Assembly (NCBI RefSeq): GCF_011759375.1
Contig: NZ_JAARML010000002.1
Location: 124,001-188,000 of the forward strand
Reading direction: 5' to 3'
Length of the DNA stretch: 64,000 bases
From: Paraflavitalea devenefica
Lineage (GTDB): Bacteria > Bacteroidota > Bacteroidia > Chitinophagales > Chitinophagaceae
Shown here: piece by piece, positions 20,643-31,200 of the stretch
Position numbering within the stretch: the stretch's first letter is position 1
Layout of the letters: every line of letters begins with the position of its first letter
The notes under the pieces: model-generated
Seen by the model: the letters and a program-made list of their open reading frames with translations, nothing else
What the model was told of the DNA's origin: nothing
Databases searched by the model: none
Program-made: the position numbers and the translations under genes

Positions 20643-22949
20643 TTATATATGTTTCTTTACCTGTAATATCACATACTTGGAAGTAGGCGTATTGCTTTTA
20701 TCGGCCACGCTGCTAATAGGCACCAGTACATTGGTTTCAGGAAAGTACGTAGCGGTGCAACCGGCCGGAATAGGATAGGGCACTACAATAAACCGCCGGG
20801 CTACTCTTTCCACGCCATCATGGTAATTGAACAGGTCCACTACATCACCGCTTTGTAATCCCCGCTTATTCATATCGCCCTGGTTCATTAGTATTACCCG
20901 GCGCTCATGGTAAATGCCGCGATAGCGGTCGTCCAGTCCATAAATAGTGGTATTGAACTGGTCATGGCTGCGGATCGTCATCATCAGCAACTCATCGGGC
21001 GCTAATTGCAGAGTGAGTGGCGTAGCAATATTGAAATGTGCTTTCCGGCTGGCTGTGTCAAAATTCCCTTCCCGGTTGCAATTGGGCAGGTAAAATCCGC
21101 CCGGTATACGCACCCGTTCATTATATTGCTCAAAACCAGGAATGGTCCGTTCTATATCTTCCCGTATGCGATCATAATGCTGCAGATACTTATCCCAGTC
21201 TATGGTGCTGCGGTTGCCCAGCGTCGCTTTGGCGAGGCGGCAAACAATAACCGGTTCACTCAGCAGCTCATGGGATACAGGCGATAAAACGCCTTTGGAG
21301 GATTGAACAACGCCCATGGAGTTTTCACAACTCACAAATTGTTCTTCGCCATGCAGCATATCCTTATCGCTGCGTCCCAGGCAGGGGAGTATCAACGCTT
21401 CTTCTCCATGCACCAGGTGACTGCGGTTCAGTTTGGTAGATACCTGCACCGTCAACAGGCATTTTCGCAAAGCGGCTGCCGTGTATTGCGTGTCGGGCGT
21501 AGCAGACAGGAAATTACCGCCCATCGCAAAGAATACCTTCCCCTTCCCACCATACATAGCCTTGATAGCTTCCACCACATCCCATCCGGGCGCTGCCGGT
21601 GGCGTAAATCCAAAACTGTGCTGAATGGCCTGCAGGAAGCGCACAGAGGGTTTTTCATAAATGCCCATCGTTCTGTCGCCCTGTACATTGCTGTGTCCAC
21701 GTACCGGGCAGGTGCCTGCTCCTTTTTTCCCGATACTTCCCTTGAGCAGTAATAAATTCACAATCTCCTTGATCGTATCTACGGCATTCTTATGTTGGGT
21801 GAGGCCCATGGCCCAGCATACGATCATCTTCTTTTTATACTTCAGCAAGCCGGCTACTTCCTGCAACTGTGGCAGGTCAATACCACAGGCTTGTACCAAC
21901 GCTTCCATATCCTGCTGTTGCAGGTGTTGTGCAAACTCTGTATATCCTGTAGTACGGCTGCTGATAAAACCAGGGTCCAGCACCTTGCCCGGTTCCTGTG
22001 CTTCCGCCTGCAGCAATAGTTTTTCAAGCGCCTGCAGCAGGGCCATATCGCCATTGATCTTCACGGGCAGGAACACATCGGTAAGCGCCGTTCCCCTATT
22101 CAGCAGGCCTTTCAGTTGCTGCGGATTATTAAATCCCATCAATCCCGCTTCGGGCAGTGGATTCGCCGATATGATCAGCGCGCCATTGGCCTTTGCTTTC
22201 TGCAGGGCCGTAAGCATGCGTGGATGATTGGTGCCGGGATTTTGTCCCAGGATCATGATCACTTCCGCTTCATAAAAATCTTCCAGTTTTACCGATCCCT
22301 TGCCAATGCCCAGCGATTCCCCCAATGCTACGCCACTGCTTTCATGACACATATTGCTGCAATCGGGCAGGTTATTGGTGCCATAAGCGCGTACAAACAA
22401 CTGGTAGAGGAAAGCCGCTTCATTACTGGTGCGTCCTGATGTATAAAAGATAGCTTCATTGGGCGAAGCAAGGCTGTTTAGCGCGACTGCTATCTTGTCA
22501 AAAGCAGCTTCCCAGGAAATAGGCTGGTAATGGGTAGCGCCTTGGGGAAGATACAGGGGCTGCGCTATGCGTCCCTGCCGTCCGATCTCATAATCGGTAA
22601 GTGCCGCCAATTCTGATACACTATGTTGAGAAAAGAATGCTGCTGTTAACTTCTTTGCTGTAGCTTCTTCGGCTACTGCCTTGGCGCCATTTTCACAATA
22701 CTCTGCTATACCGCTGCGTTCATCATCCGGATCGGGCCAGGCGCAACTGGGACAGTCAAAGCCTCCCTTTTGGTTCAGTTGTGCCAACGCTTTCAGTCCA
22801 CGCACAATCCCTGCCTCCCGGAATACGTGTTTGAAGCTGTTCAGTACAGCCGGCATACCGGCGGCTGTTGTTTTTACAGGCTCCAGTTTTAATCCTGTAA
22901 AAAGCTCAGGATTTTCTGCTCCCGGTATGGGTGATGTATGCTCATTCAT
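20643..22949 (-). CDS. FdhF/YdeP-type molybdopterin oxidoreductase
   Basis: Start ATG 22949 (MNEHTSPIPG) overlaps the fdhD stop as ATGA; the eight-residue longer reading is unlikely. This 768-aa bis-MGD enzyme has an N-terminal CPSCAWPDPD segment, FYTSGRTSNEAAFLYQLFV, NMCHESSGVALGESL (Cys at the molybdenum-ligand position that is Sec in FdhF), GHSNVQGDRTMG, and a C-terminal dinucleotide domain ending SNTPTSKYVILQVKK. It belongs to the YdeP-like group related to formate dehydrogenase H; formate as substrate is not certain. Coupling to FdhD supports a sulfurated cofactor. Confidence 0.88.
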   Translation of the reverse strand: MNEHTSPIPGAENPELFTGLKLEPVKTTAAGMPAVLNSFKHVFREAGIVRGLKALAQLNQKGGFDCPSCAWPDPDDERSGIAEYCENGAKAVAEEATAKKLTAAFFSQHSVSELAALTDYEIGRQGRIAQPLYLPQGATHYQPISWEAAFDKIAVALNSLASPNEAIFYTSGRTSNEAAFLYQLFVRAYGTNNLPDCSNMCHESSGVALGESLGIGKGSVKLEDFYEAEVIMILGQNPGTNHPRMLTALQKAKANGALIISANPLPEAGLMGFNNPQQLKGLLNRGTALTDVFLPVKINGDMALLQALEKLLLQAEAQEPGKVLDPGFISSRTTGYTEFAQHLQQQDMEALVQACGIDLPQLQEVAGLLKYKKKMIVCWAMGLTQHKNAVDTIKEIVNLLLLKGSIGKKGAGTCPVRGHSNVQGDRTMGIYEKPSVRFLQAIQHSFGFTPPAAPGWDVVEAIKAMYGGKGKVFFAMGGNFLSATPDTQYTAAALRKCLLTVQVSTKLNRSHLVHGEEALILPCLGRSDKDMLHGEEQFVSCENSMGVVQSSKGVLSPVSHELLSEPVIVCRLAKATLGNRSTIDWDKYLQHYDRIREDIERTIPGFEQYNERVRIPGGFYLPNCNREGNFDTASRKAHFNIATPLTLQLAPDELLMMTIRSHDQFNTTIYGLDDRYRGIYHERRVILMNQGDMNKRGLQSGDVVDLFNYHDGVERVARRFIVVPYPIPAGCTATYFPETNVLVPISSVADKSNTPTSKYVILQVKKHI

Positions 22950-23770
22950 AGCTGTATGCGTTTGGAGCCACAATAAATATTAAAACGTTCATTCCGTAAA
23001 AAGCCTATCAGCGTCATATCATATTCCTGTGCCAGTGATACGGCCAGGCTGGAAGGGGCGCCCACGGCCGCCACTACCTTAATGCCTGCCATTGCCGCCT
23101 TCTGTATCAGTTCAAAGCTGGCGCGACCGCTGAGTAACAGTATCCTGTTATGCAGCGGCAACTGGTCCTGCAGCAAAGCGGCACCGATCAGTTTGTCCAG
23201 CGCATTATGCCGGCCCACATCTTCCCGCAACATACAGAAATGGCCATCCGGTGTAAACAGGGCAGAAGCATGCAGGCCGCCTGTGCTGTCAAAGATTGCC
23301 TGTTGCTTCAACAGACTGGCATGCAAGCCATGCAATACAGCTTCTGTGATCAGCAGCTCATCGGGCAGGGTATTAAAAACTGTTACCGTTTTAATGGCAT
23401 CAATACTGGCCTTGCCGCATACGCCGCAACTGGAGGTAGTATAAAAATTACGGTCGGCCTGCTGCAGCCGGGGCGTAATAGCAGGTTGGAGGATTACCTG
23501 TACCGTATTCATGCCCGGCAATACCTGTGGTATGCTTGCTATCTCCTGCCGGCTTTGAATAATCCCTTCTGTAAACAGGAAGCCGGCGGCCAGTTCTTCA
23601 TCCTGTCCCGGCGTACGCATGGTAACGGATACATTCCGTTGTTTACGTTCAGCACCATATACTAATTGTAGCTCCAATGGTTCCTCAATAGCCAGCACAT
23701 CATCTGACAATGATACCTGCCCGGCCTGCACTTTCCGGATGGTTAAGGTGGTAACTGCACTGATTTCCAT
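22946..23770 (-). CDS. fdhD: FdhD sulfurtransferase for formate dehydrogenase maturation
   Basis: This 274-aa protein carries the FdhD signature TTSSCGVCGK with the two catalytic Cys (CxxC) that pass sulfur from a desulfurase to the molybdenum cofactor. Other matches are EEPLELQLVYG, AGFLFTEGII, REDVGRHNALDKLIGA, LLSGRASFELIQKAAMAGI and APSSLAVSLAQE. It is followed by the FdhF/YdeP-type gene through a 4-base ATGA overlap, so the two are translationally coupled. Confidence 0.95.
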   Translation of the reverse strand: MEISAVTTLTIRKVQAGQVSLSDDVLAIEEPLELQLVYGAERKQRNVSVTMRTPGQDEELAAGFLFTEGIIQSRQEIASIPQVLPGMNTVQVILQPAITPRLQQADRNFYTTSSCGVCGKASIDAIKTVTVFNTLPDELLITEAVLHGLHASLLKQQAIFDSTGGLHASALFTPDGHFCMLREDVGRHNALDKLIGAALLQDQLPLHNRILLLSGRASFELIQKAAMAGIKVVAAVGAPSSLAVSLAQEYDMTLIGFLRNERFNIYCGSKRIQL

Positions 23771-23807
23771 AATTACCCTGTTAATTGATACCTGAAAGTT
23801 ACCTCTA

Positions 23808-23840
23808 TTTTAACACTTCAACCTTAGCGGGTTATCTTTG
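23808..23840 (+). promoter_or_regulatory. Promoter of the GH63-like glucosidase gene
   Basis: TATCTTTG at 23833-23840 matches TAnnTTTG exactly, with a weak -33 (TTTT, 23808-23811) 21 bases upstream. The start site would be near 23846, so the dispersed repeat at 23854-23880 falls in the 5' leader. Confidence 0.6.
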
Positions 23841-23853
23841 TTATGTCTTTCAT

Positions 23854-23880
23854 GTCAGGCTGAGCCTGTCGAAGCCCGTG
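23854..23880. repeat. Dispersed GTCAGGCTGAGCCTGTCGAA repeat
   Basis: The leader contains GTCAGGCTGAGCCTGTC followed by GAAGCCC, an intergenic motif I recall as frequent in Bacteroidota and other genomes. Only this copy is seen in the window. AGGCTGAGCCT is a small palindrome. Confidence 0.6.
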
Positions 23881-23901
23881 TAATAAGAAGAAAGTAATAC
23901 C

Positions 23902-26508
23902 ATGAATGCAGAACAGCAACGTTTAGAACAGCTTGAATGGAAAAGATGGGGATCGTATGTGTCCGACAGGCAATGGGGGACCGTACGGGAGGATTACAGC
24001 GCCAATGGCGATGCCTGGAACTATACCACCCACGATATGGCGCGCAGCAGGGCCTGGCGCTGGGGAGAAGAAGGCATTGCCGGCATCAGTGATGACAAGC
24101 AACTGTTGTGTTTTGCACTGGCGTTATGGAATAAAAGAGACCCCATTATAAAAGAACGTTTCTTTGGTCTTACCAATCAGCAAGGTAATCATGGGGAGGA
24201 TGTAAAAGAGCTTTACTATTACCTCGATGCCACGCCTACCCACTCCTATATGAAGATGCTGTACAAGTACCCGCAGCAGGAATTTCCGTATGAATGGCTG
24301 GTACAGGAAAATGGCCGACGCTCTCGCCTGGAAGAAGAGTTTGAATTACTGGATACAGGCCTTTTCAATGAAGACAAATATTTTGATGTGTTGGTGGAAT
24401 ATGCCAAGACAGGTCCCGATGATATACTGGTAAAAATAACCATTCACAACCGGGGGCCGGAAACGGCCAGCCTGCATGTACTACCCACTGCCTGGTTTCG
24501 CAATACCTGGAGCTGGGGCCGGCAGGATTATAAACCCGTGTTGTATCAGGTAGATGATAATGCCATCGGTATTAAGCACAAAGATGTAGCGGTTTCTTTC
24601 CTGTACTATGAAGAAAAGGCCAATGCCTTGTTTTGTGAAAATGAAACCAATACCCTTCGCCTGTACAACTATGATAATAAGCATCCTTATCCCAAGGATG
24701 GCATTGCCGATCACCTCATACATGGCAAAGATTCCGTGAATCCTACCATGGAAGGCACCAAGGCGGCGATTGACTTTGACATCGTAGTACCTGCCAGGCA
24801 ATCGCATACCATCAGACTCCGCCTTTGTGATCATAAAACAGCCACTCCCTTCAATGATTTTGATAAGCTGTTTGAAGAGCGGGTAAGGGAGGCTGATAGT
24901 TATTATGACCACTTGCAGCACACCATTAAGGATGCGGATGAGAAGCTGGTGCACCGGCAGGCCATTGCCGGCATGTTGTGGAACAAACAATTCTATTCCT
25001 ATAAAGTACAGCAATGGCTGGATGGAGATCCTGCCATGCCACCTCCACCGGCCGAACGGTTGAAGGGACGCAATGCCGACTGGCGGCAGGTGAACAATGA
25101 GCACATTTTATCGGTACCCGACAAATGGGAGTTTCCCTGGTATGCAGCCTGGGACCTGGGTTTTCATTGCGTTACCCTTGGTATGGTAGATCCGGACTTT
25201 GCCAAGCACCAGTTACAATTGCTCACGGAAGAGTGGTACATGCAGCCCGCCGGCATGTTGCCGGCTTATGAGTGGGCGTTGGGTGACGTCAATCCTCCTA
25301 TACATGCAGGCGCGGTGTACCGGGTATTCCGGCAGGATGCCCGGGCCAAAGGGAAAAAAGACTATGACTTTCTGGAGTCTCTCTTCCATAAATTGCTCAT
25401 CAATTTTACCTGGTGGGTAAACCGGAAAGACAGGCAGGGAAGCAATATTTTCGAAGGCGGCTTCCTGGGCCTGGATAATATCGGGGTGTTTGACAGAAGC
25501 GCCCCCTTACCGGAAGGGGTAACGGCGGAACAGGCTGATGCCACCAGTTGGATGGCTTCGTATGCCCTCAACATGCTGCACATTTCACTGGAACTGTCTA
25601 CCCACAACAAGGCCTATACCGGCATGGCCACCAAATTCTTTGAGCATTTCCTGTACATAGCGGGCGCCATGGCCAGCATGGGCCGGGGGAATACCGGTTT
25701 GTGGGATGAAGAAGACGAATTCTTTTATGACCAGATCCGCGTGCAGAACAAAAGCATCACGAAACTAAAGGTGAGGAGCATGGTGGGATTGATACCGTTG
25801 TTTGCCGTAGAAGTGATCACCGAAGAAACACTCCAGAACAATCCTGTATTTGCAGAACGCATGCAGTGGTTCCTCGATCACCGGCCCGATCTTGCTTTGC
25901 TGGTATCCCGCTGGTATGAAGATGGCAAAGGGGATGTGCACCTGCTGGGCCTGCTGCGTGGGTACCGTATGAAAAGATTGCTCAGCCGCATGCTGGATGA
26001 AACAGAGTTCCTGAGTGACTATGGCATACGGTCGTTGTCAAAAAAACATGGGGAACATCCATATAGCATTCATGTCAATGGTGGTGAGCTGAAAGTACAG
26101 TATGTGCCCGGGGAAAGTGACAGTGGTATGTATGGCGGCAATTCCAACTGGCGTGGGCCTATCTGGATGCAGATGAACTTTCTCATCATTGAAAGTCTGC
26201 GTAAATACCATTTTTATTATAGTGATGACTTCAAAATAGAGTATCCTACTGCGTCAGGCCAGTATATGACGCTCAAAGAGGTGGGCACTGAGCTGGCCAA
26301 CCGGTTGTTGAAAATATTCCTGAAAGACGGGCAGGGCAGGAGGGCCGTTTTCGGCAACAATGAAAAGCTGCAGCAAGACCCTCACTTCAAAGACCATATC
26401 CTGTTCTATGAATACTTTCATGGCGATAGCGGCAAAGGCCTTGGCGCCTCCCATCAAACCGGCTGGACGGGCCTGATAGCCAACCTTATCATCATGAAAA
26501 ACAGTTGA
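23902..26508 (+). CDS. GH63-like (MGH1-type) glucosidase
   Basis: This 868-aa cytoplasmic protein has no signal peptide. It matches the bacterial MGH1-like glycoside hydrolase group: RWGSYVSDRQWGTVREDYS at the start, FPWYAAWDLGFHCVTLGMVD (catalytic Asp region), PPAYEWALGD-like AYEWALGDVNPP, GLDNIGVFDRS, and SNWRGPIWMQMNFLIIESL. The (alpha/alpha)6 barrel of GH63 enzymes cleaves alpha-glucosides such as glucosylglycerate or mannosylglycerate, or oligosaccharides; the exact substrate is unknown. It stands alone with its own promoter. Confidence 0.88.
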   Translation: MNAEQQRLEQLEWKRWGSYVSDRQWGTVREDYSANGDAWNYTTHDMARSRAWRWGEEGIAGISDDKQLLCFALALWNKRDPIIKERFFGLTNQQGNHGEDVKELYYYLDATPTHSYMKMLYKYPQQEFPYEWLVQENGRRSRLEEEFELLDTGLFNEDKYFDVLVEYAKTGPDDILVKITIHNRGPETASLHVLPTAWFRNTWSWGRQDYKPVLYQVDDNAIGIKHKDVAVSFLYYEEKANALFCENETNTLRLYNYDNKHPYPKDGIADHLIHGKDSVNPTMEGTKAAIDFDIVVPARQSHTIRLRLCDHKTATPFNDFDKLFEERVREADSYYDHLQHTIKDADEKLVHRQAIAGMLWNKQFYSYKVQQWLDGDPAMPPPPAERLKGRNADWRQVNNEHILSVPDKWEFPWYAAWDLGFHCVTLGMVDPDFAKHQLQLLTEEWYMQPAGMLPAYEWALGDVNPPIHAGAVYRVFRQDARAKGKKDYDFLESLFHKLLINFTWWVNRKDRQGSNIFEGGFLGLDNIGVFDRSAPLPEGVTAEQADATSWMASYALNMLHISLELSTHNKAYTGMATKFFEHFLYIAGAMASMGRGNTGLWDEEDEFFYDQIRVQNKSITKLKVRSMVGLIPLFAVEVITEETLQNNPVFAERMQWFLDHRPDLALLVSRWYEDGKGDVHLLGLLRGYRMKRLLSRMLDETEFLSDYGIRSLSKKHGEHPYSIHVNGGELKVQYVPGESDSGMYGGNSNWRGPIWMQMNFLIIESLRKYHFYYSDDFKIEYPTASGQYMTLKEVGTELANRLLKIFLKDGQGRRAVFGNNEKLQQDPHFKDHILFYEYFHGDSGKGLGASHQTGWTGLIANLIIMKNS

Positions 26509-26516
26509 GGAGCTTT

Positions 26517-26549
26517 TTTGTAATTGATGACGGAAATTATTACTTTAGG
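26517..26549 (+). promoter_or_regulatory. Possible promoter of the sigma-FecR-SusCD operon
   Basis: TTTG (26517-26520), about 20 bases, then ATTACTTTAG close to the -7 form TAnnTTTG. It overlaps the end of the glucosidase gene and lies 15 bases before the sigma-factor ATG. Confidence 0.4.
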
Positions 26550-26563
26550 CGCAGGCCTACAAT

Positions 26564-27115
26564 ATGACATCATCAACTAATACTGCTTTATGGGATCAGC
26601 TACGCCATGGTGATGAAAAAGCTTTGTATGCCTTGTACCAGTTACATTATGATGAATTGCTGCAATATGGCCTGAGGCTTTGTGGCAATATTAATGACAG
26701 CAAAGATTCCATCAACCTCGTATTTGCAGGCCTCTGGGCCAACCGCCATAAATTGCCCGAAGCCACACATCCCAAAGCCTACCTGTTTACCTGTTTTAAG
26801 AACAGGATGCTGCGCGCGATCCAAAAGCAGGACCATAAACTGGTACCCATTCACACCAACACCGAGAATTTTATTGCTTCCACTGCTTCCGTGGAAGAAA
26901 CCCTCATTGAGCTACAGGAATATGAATTGCTCAAACAACGGGCCGCACAGCTTTTAAACCATCTTACCCTGCGGCAACAGGAGCTCATCAAACTCCGGTT
27001 TATAGAAGAAATGAGCTACGAGAAAATTGCCCTTCAACTGGATCTTTCCGTCCGCACCGTGTACAACAGCATCCACGAAAGCATCAAGGCCCTGAAGAAA
27101 ATATTTGAGCAGTAG
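26564..27115 (+). CDS. FecI-type ECF sigma factor
   Basis: This 183-aa sigma-70 factor has region 2 (LRHGDEKALYALYQLHYDEL, SKDSINLVFAGLWANRH) and region 4 (LTLRQQELIKLRFIEEMSYE, KIALQLDLSVRTVYNSIHES). It would be held inactive by the FecR protein encoded 113 bp downstream and released when the SusC-type transducer binds its ligand, then transcribe the SusCD operon. The length and lack of extra domains are typical of Bacteroidota FecI-type factors. Confidence 0.92.
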   Translation: MTSSTNTALWDQLRHGDEKALYALYQLHYDELLQYGLRLCGNINDSKDSINLVFAGLWANRHKLPEATHPKAYLFTCFKNRMLRAIQKQDHKLVPIHTNTENFIASTASVEETLIELQEYELLKQRAAQLLNHLTLRQQELIKLRFIEEMSYEKIALQLDLSVRTVYNSIHESIKALKKIFEQ

Positions 27116-27228
27116 GCAAAAAAAACTTTCCCAAACGGCGGTAAAAACATTCCCTGCCCGGTATCTTATATAAATATAGGGGATGGTTTGCCGGTGTAGG
27201 CATGGCTTTTTACCCTATAACCTTTTGT

Positions 27229-28266
27229 ATGCCTGATTATAAGAACTACACAACAGAAGACTATCTGTCCGACGGATCCTTTGTAAACTACCTGCTTCAG
27301 AACAATGAGGCCGATGTGGTGCAATGGAAAAACCGGAAGGATAGGGGCCAGGTGAACCAGGAAGTGTTTATGCAGGCCTCCCACCTCTTCTTTATACTGA
27401 AGGAGCAGCAGGCGATCAACGTCAATAAAGAGGTAGAGTTGGCAAAACTGCGGCAATTGATCAGCGCCGGAAGTGAACCGGTGCAGGTCCAGGCAATCAT
27501 AGCCAATGCAAACCGGCGGAAACAACCGTTCTTGCGTTATGCATGGCCGGCTGCTGCCGCAGTATTCATCATAGCAGTAGCTACCTGGTTCTTCTTTCCC
27601 TCCTCCGGCGAACGCCGTACACCGGAGAAAGATTTTGTAGCATTCGCGGTTACACAGGGCGATATCAGGCATATTACCCTGCCCGACGGAAGTGAAGTAA
27701 TATTAAATGGAAACTCTTCCATCAGCCTGGCGCCTGGCTTTAATAATAAGAACCGGGAAGTGTTGCTGAATGGAACTGCTTTTTTCCAGGTAACCAAAAA
27801 TCCGGATAAGCCATTTACGGTTATCAGTGGCGAGGTGAATACGACGGCGCTGGGTACCTCCTTTTACATACATCAGTCTTCCAACGCGGCTCCTACTACC
27901 GTATCACTGCTCACCGGTAAGGTAAGGATTGACGTGAAAGGGCAATCATCTGTTCACCTGGTGCCTTATGAAAAGGCCATCTATGATCAGGAAAAACAAT
28001 TGGTAAAATCAACATTCGATAAAGACGCGCTCGTTAACTGGACCAAAGGATTGATCATCTTCAGAAAAGCAAACTGGGAACAGGTAAAAAGCATCATTGA
28101 AGAGTATTTTGATAAAAAGCTCGTCATTACCGCCAACAACGTAAAGGACATCAGTTTTACAGGAGAGTTCAGGGCAGACCAACTGGAATCAATACTGTCG
28201 TCCCTGGAATTTACCTATGATCTAAAATATACGATCCAAAACCAAACCGTCAACATCGCCTTTTAA
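27229..28266 (+). CDS. FecR-type anti-sigma factor
   Basis: Start ATG 27229 (MPDYKNYTTEDYLSDGSFVN); the 27202 start adds nine unlikely residues. This 345-aa protein has a cytosolic anti-sigma part, one transmembrane helix (FLRYAWPAAAAVFIIAVATW, about residues 100-120), a periplasmic FecR domain (VTQGDIRHITLPDGSEVILN, LLNGTAFFQVTKNPDKPFTV) and a C-terminal DUF4974 (LIIFRKANWEQVKSIIEEYF). It senses the transducer domain of the adjacent SusC receptor. Confidence 0.93.
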   Translation: MPDYKNYTTEDYLSDGSFVNYLLQNNEADVVQWKNRKDRGQVNQEVFMQASHLFFILKEQQAINVNKEVELAKLRQLISAGSEPVQVQAIIANANRRKQPFLRYAWPAAAAVFIIAVATWFFFPSSGERRTPEKDFVAFAVTQGDIRHITLPDGSEVILNGNSSISLAPGFNNKNREVLLNGTAFFQVTKNPDKPFTVISGEVNTTALGTSFYIHQSSNAAPTTVSLLTGKVRIDVKGQSSVHLVPYEKAIYDQEKQLVKSTFDKDALVNWTKGLIIFRKANWEQVKSIIEEYFDKKLVITANNVKDISFTGEFRADQLESILSSLEFTYDLKYTIQNQTVNIAF

Positions 28267-28291
28267 CCAGGCTGCTTAAACAAAACTGCTT

Positions 28292-31200
28292 ATGACCTAC
28301 ACAACCAAAGCTGTGGGCAAGGGCCTCCTTTTGCTCAGCGTCGCCGCCCTGTTTTTATTTTCATTGTTGCCTGTATCAGGCTTCTCCCAGGAGAGCCCCA
28401 TGGTGCAGATCGGTTTTACAAATACACCGGTGGAAAAGGTCTTCAGTGAAATTACCCAAAAGGCAGGCGTTCGTTTTGCCTATGATGCAGGCAAAGTAAA
28501 CCTCACCAAAAAGATCTCCCTGCCTGCGGCCAGTTACCGGTTAAAGGACCTGCTGGATAAAGTATGCGCCCTGGCAGGGTTTACCTATCAATTAAAGAAC
28601 AATACCGTAACGGTAAAGGCCATCAGCGTGGATAGCCCTGAGATCAATACGGTATTGAAAGGTAAAGTGCTTACTGAAACAGGCGAACCACTGCCCTCGG
28701 TAAGTATTCATAATGCCAGATTAAAGATCACCGTTGTCTCTGATAAGGGGGGCGCTTTTGAAATACCGGCTGAATTAAGGACCCGGCTGGTGTTCACCTG
28801 TATTGGCTATGAAGATAAAATGATGCAGGTGGAATCGCTCAATCAGCCGGTAACGATCACGTTGGTATCTTCTGCAAAGAACCTGAGTGAAGTAGTGGTT
28901 ACGGGGCTCGGTATTAAGCGGGAGAAAAAGGCCCTCAGCTATGCGGTAGGAGAAGTTAAAGGAGATGCCATTGACAAAGCCCGTGAGCCCAATGTGATCA
29001 ATACATTGGCCGGCAGGGTTCCCGGTCTCATCATCAGCAATACGGCAGGCGGCCCCGGAGGCGCGGCCAAAGTACTCATAAGAGGGAATACTGATATTAC
29101 CGGCAATAACCAGCCCCTGTATGTAGTGGATGGAGTGCCTATGGATAATTCCAACTACGGCGCTTCCAGCAATGATAAATATGCATCGGGTTTTGACCTG
29201 GGCGATGCCATCTCCGCCATTGACCCCAATGATGTAGAAACCATTTCCATACTCAAGGGGCCCGCCGCTTCTGCCCTCTATGGAAGCCGTGCAGGCCATG
29301 GTGTCATTATGATCACTACCAAAAAAGGATCAGCGCGTAAAACCCTGGGCGTGGAGATCAATTCAACCGCCACCTTTGAAACCCTGCTCACCCGCGCCGA
29401 TGATAACCAGTATGAATACGGACAGGGCATGAATGGCAATATCCCTACCAGTCAGCTCATTTCCAGGAATACCTTATTCTCCAACTTCGGCGCCAGGCTC
29501 GATCGCAATCTTACCATTCCTTCCTTCGATGGAGGTACGGCTCCCTATGGCCTTGTAAAGAACAACATTGAAAACTTCTTCCGTACCGGCACCACTTTTG
29601 CCAATAATATTTCCCTCACCGGGGGTAATGAGAACAGCAGTTTCCGGTTCTCTTACAGCAACCTGTACAATAATGATATAGTACCCAAAAGCTACCTCAA
29701 CCGTAACACCTTTACGCTACGGGGTACCAGTAAAATAGGTACGCAATTCAACATCGATGTACGGGCTACTTATATGAATGAATACGTTAAGAACAGGCCC
29801 GGCCTGGCCGATGACCCCAGTAACATAGGCTTCAATTTCGTGGGTCTTGCCAATAATGTTGATCAGCAGGTTTTTGAAAAAGGTTACCAGGATCAGTTTG
29901 GCCAATACGTAGAGTGGGGCGGTGGTCAATACCACCTCAATCCCTATTGGGTTATTAACCGTATGAGCAATGTCACCCGGAAAGACCGGCTCATGAGCAT
30001 CATACAGCTCAACTATAACCCAACCTATTGGCTCTCTCTGCAAGGCAGGATCAATAATGACTTTACCTTCCTGGGCTTCCAGAAATTCAGTCCGCCCACT
30101 ACACCCGGTGCATTGACCGGCCGGTTGGACGGCACAGATACCAGGTTCTCCTATACTTCAGCAGACATGTTGATCACTATGAAAAAGCAGGTTGGCCGTT
30201 TCGATGGCGCTGTTAATATTGGCGGAAGCATGGAGTTCTATAGGAACCGGGGTACCGCCAAGGCTGGCACCAATATGGTGGTCACGGATGCCGTAGCTTT
30301 CAACAGCTTCAAAACAAATACCGTTACTGAAACCAATATCAGGAAAAGGAACAATTCATTCTATTCAACCCTCAGCCTCGGCTATCATGGTTACCTGTTC
30401 CTGGATGCCACCATCAGGCGGGATATCTCTTCCTCCCTGCCTGTTGCCAACAATAGTTACTGGTATCCTTCACTGGGCGCCTCCTTCATTGTGTCGGATG
30501 CACTGGATATAAAGAGCAAATTCCTGAACTACCTGAAAGTACGGGCTTCTGCAGCGGAAGTAGGCAATGACACTGATCCTTACCAGCTAAACCTGAACTA
30601 TGTATTAAATCCCCTGCAGCCTTCCTCCACCGTTATTGGTGCTATTGCCAATACGTCCAACCCCAACCCTTACCTGAGGCCTACCCGTACCCGCAGTTTT
30701 GAAGCCGGTACAGATATGAAATTCCTGGATAACAGGCTCGGACTGGAATTTACCTGGTATACGCAAAACTCCAGGGACCAGATCAACCAGATCAATATCC
30801 CCTTTTCCGGTGGATTTGCCACACGGATCATTAATGCCGGTAACATTACCAATACAGGCATTGAAATACTAATAACCGGTAAGCCGGTGGTTACCAAAAA
30901 TTTTACCTGGGAGGTGGCAGCCAATGCTGCGCATAATAAGAATACCGTCAAATCACTCGCTGAGGGGGTTACCTATATTACCCTCTCCGATGCAAGATGG
31001 CTGGGTATTTCAGTGATCGCGGAACCCAACCTGCCGTATGGTACCATGCTGGGTTATGATTACCAGCGTACACCCACCGGACAGATCATTCTTGATCCCA
31101 TTACCCTGCATCCATTGGCCGGCGATGAGCGCGTACCGGTGGGCAAAGGGACCTGGGACTGGACAGGCGGTCTCACCAATACATTCCGCTACAGGAACAT

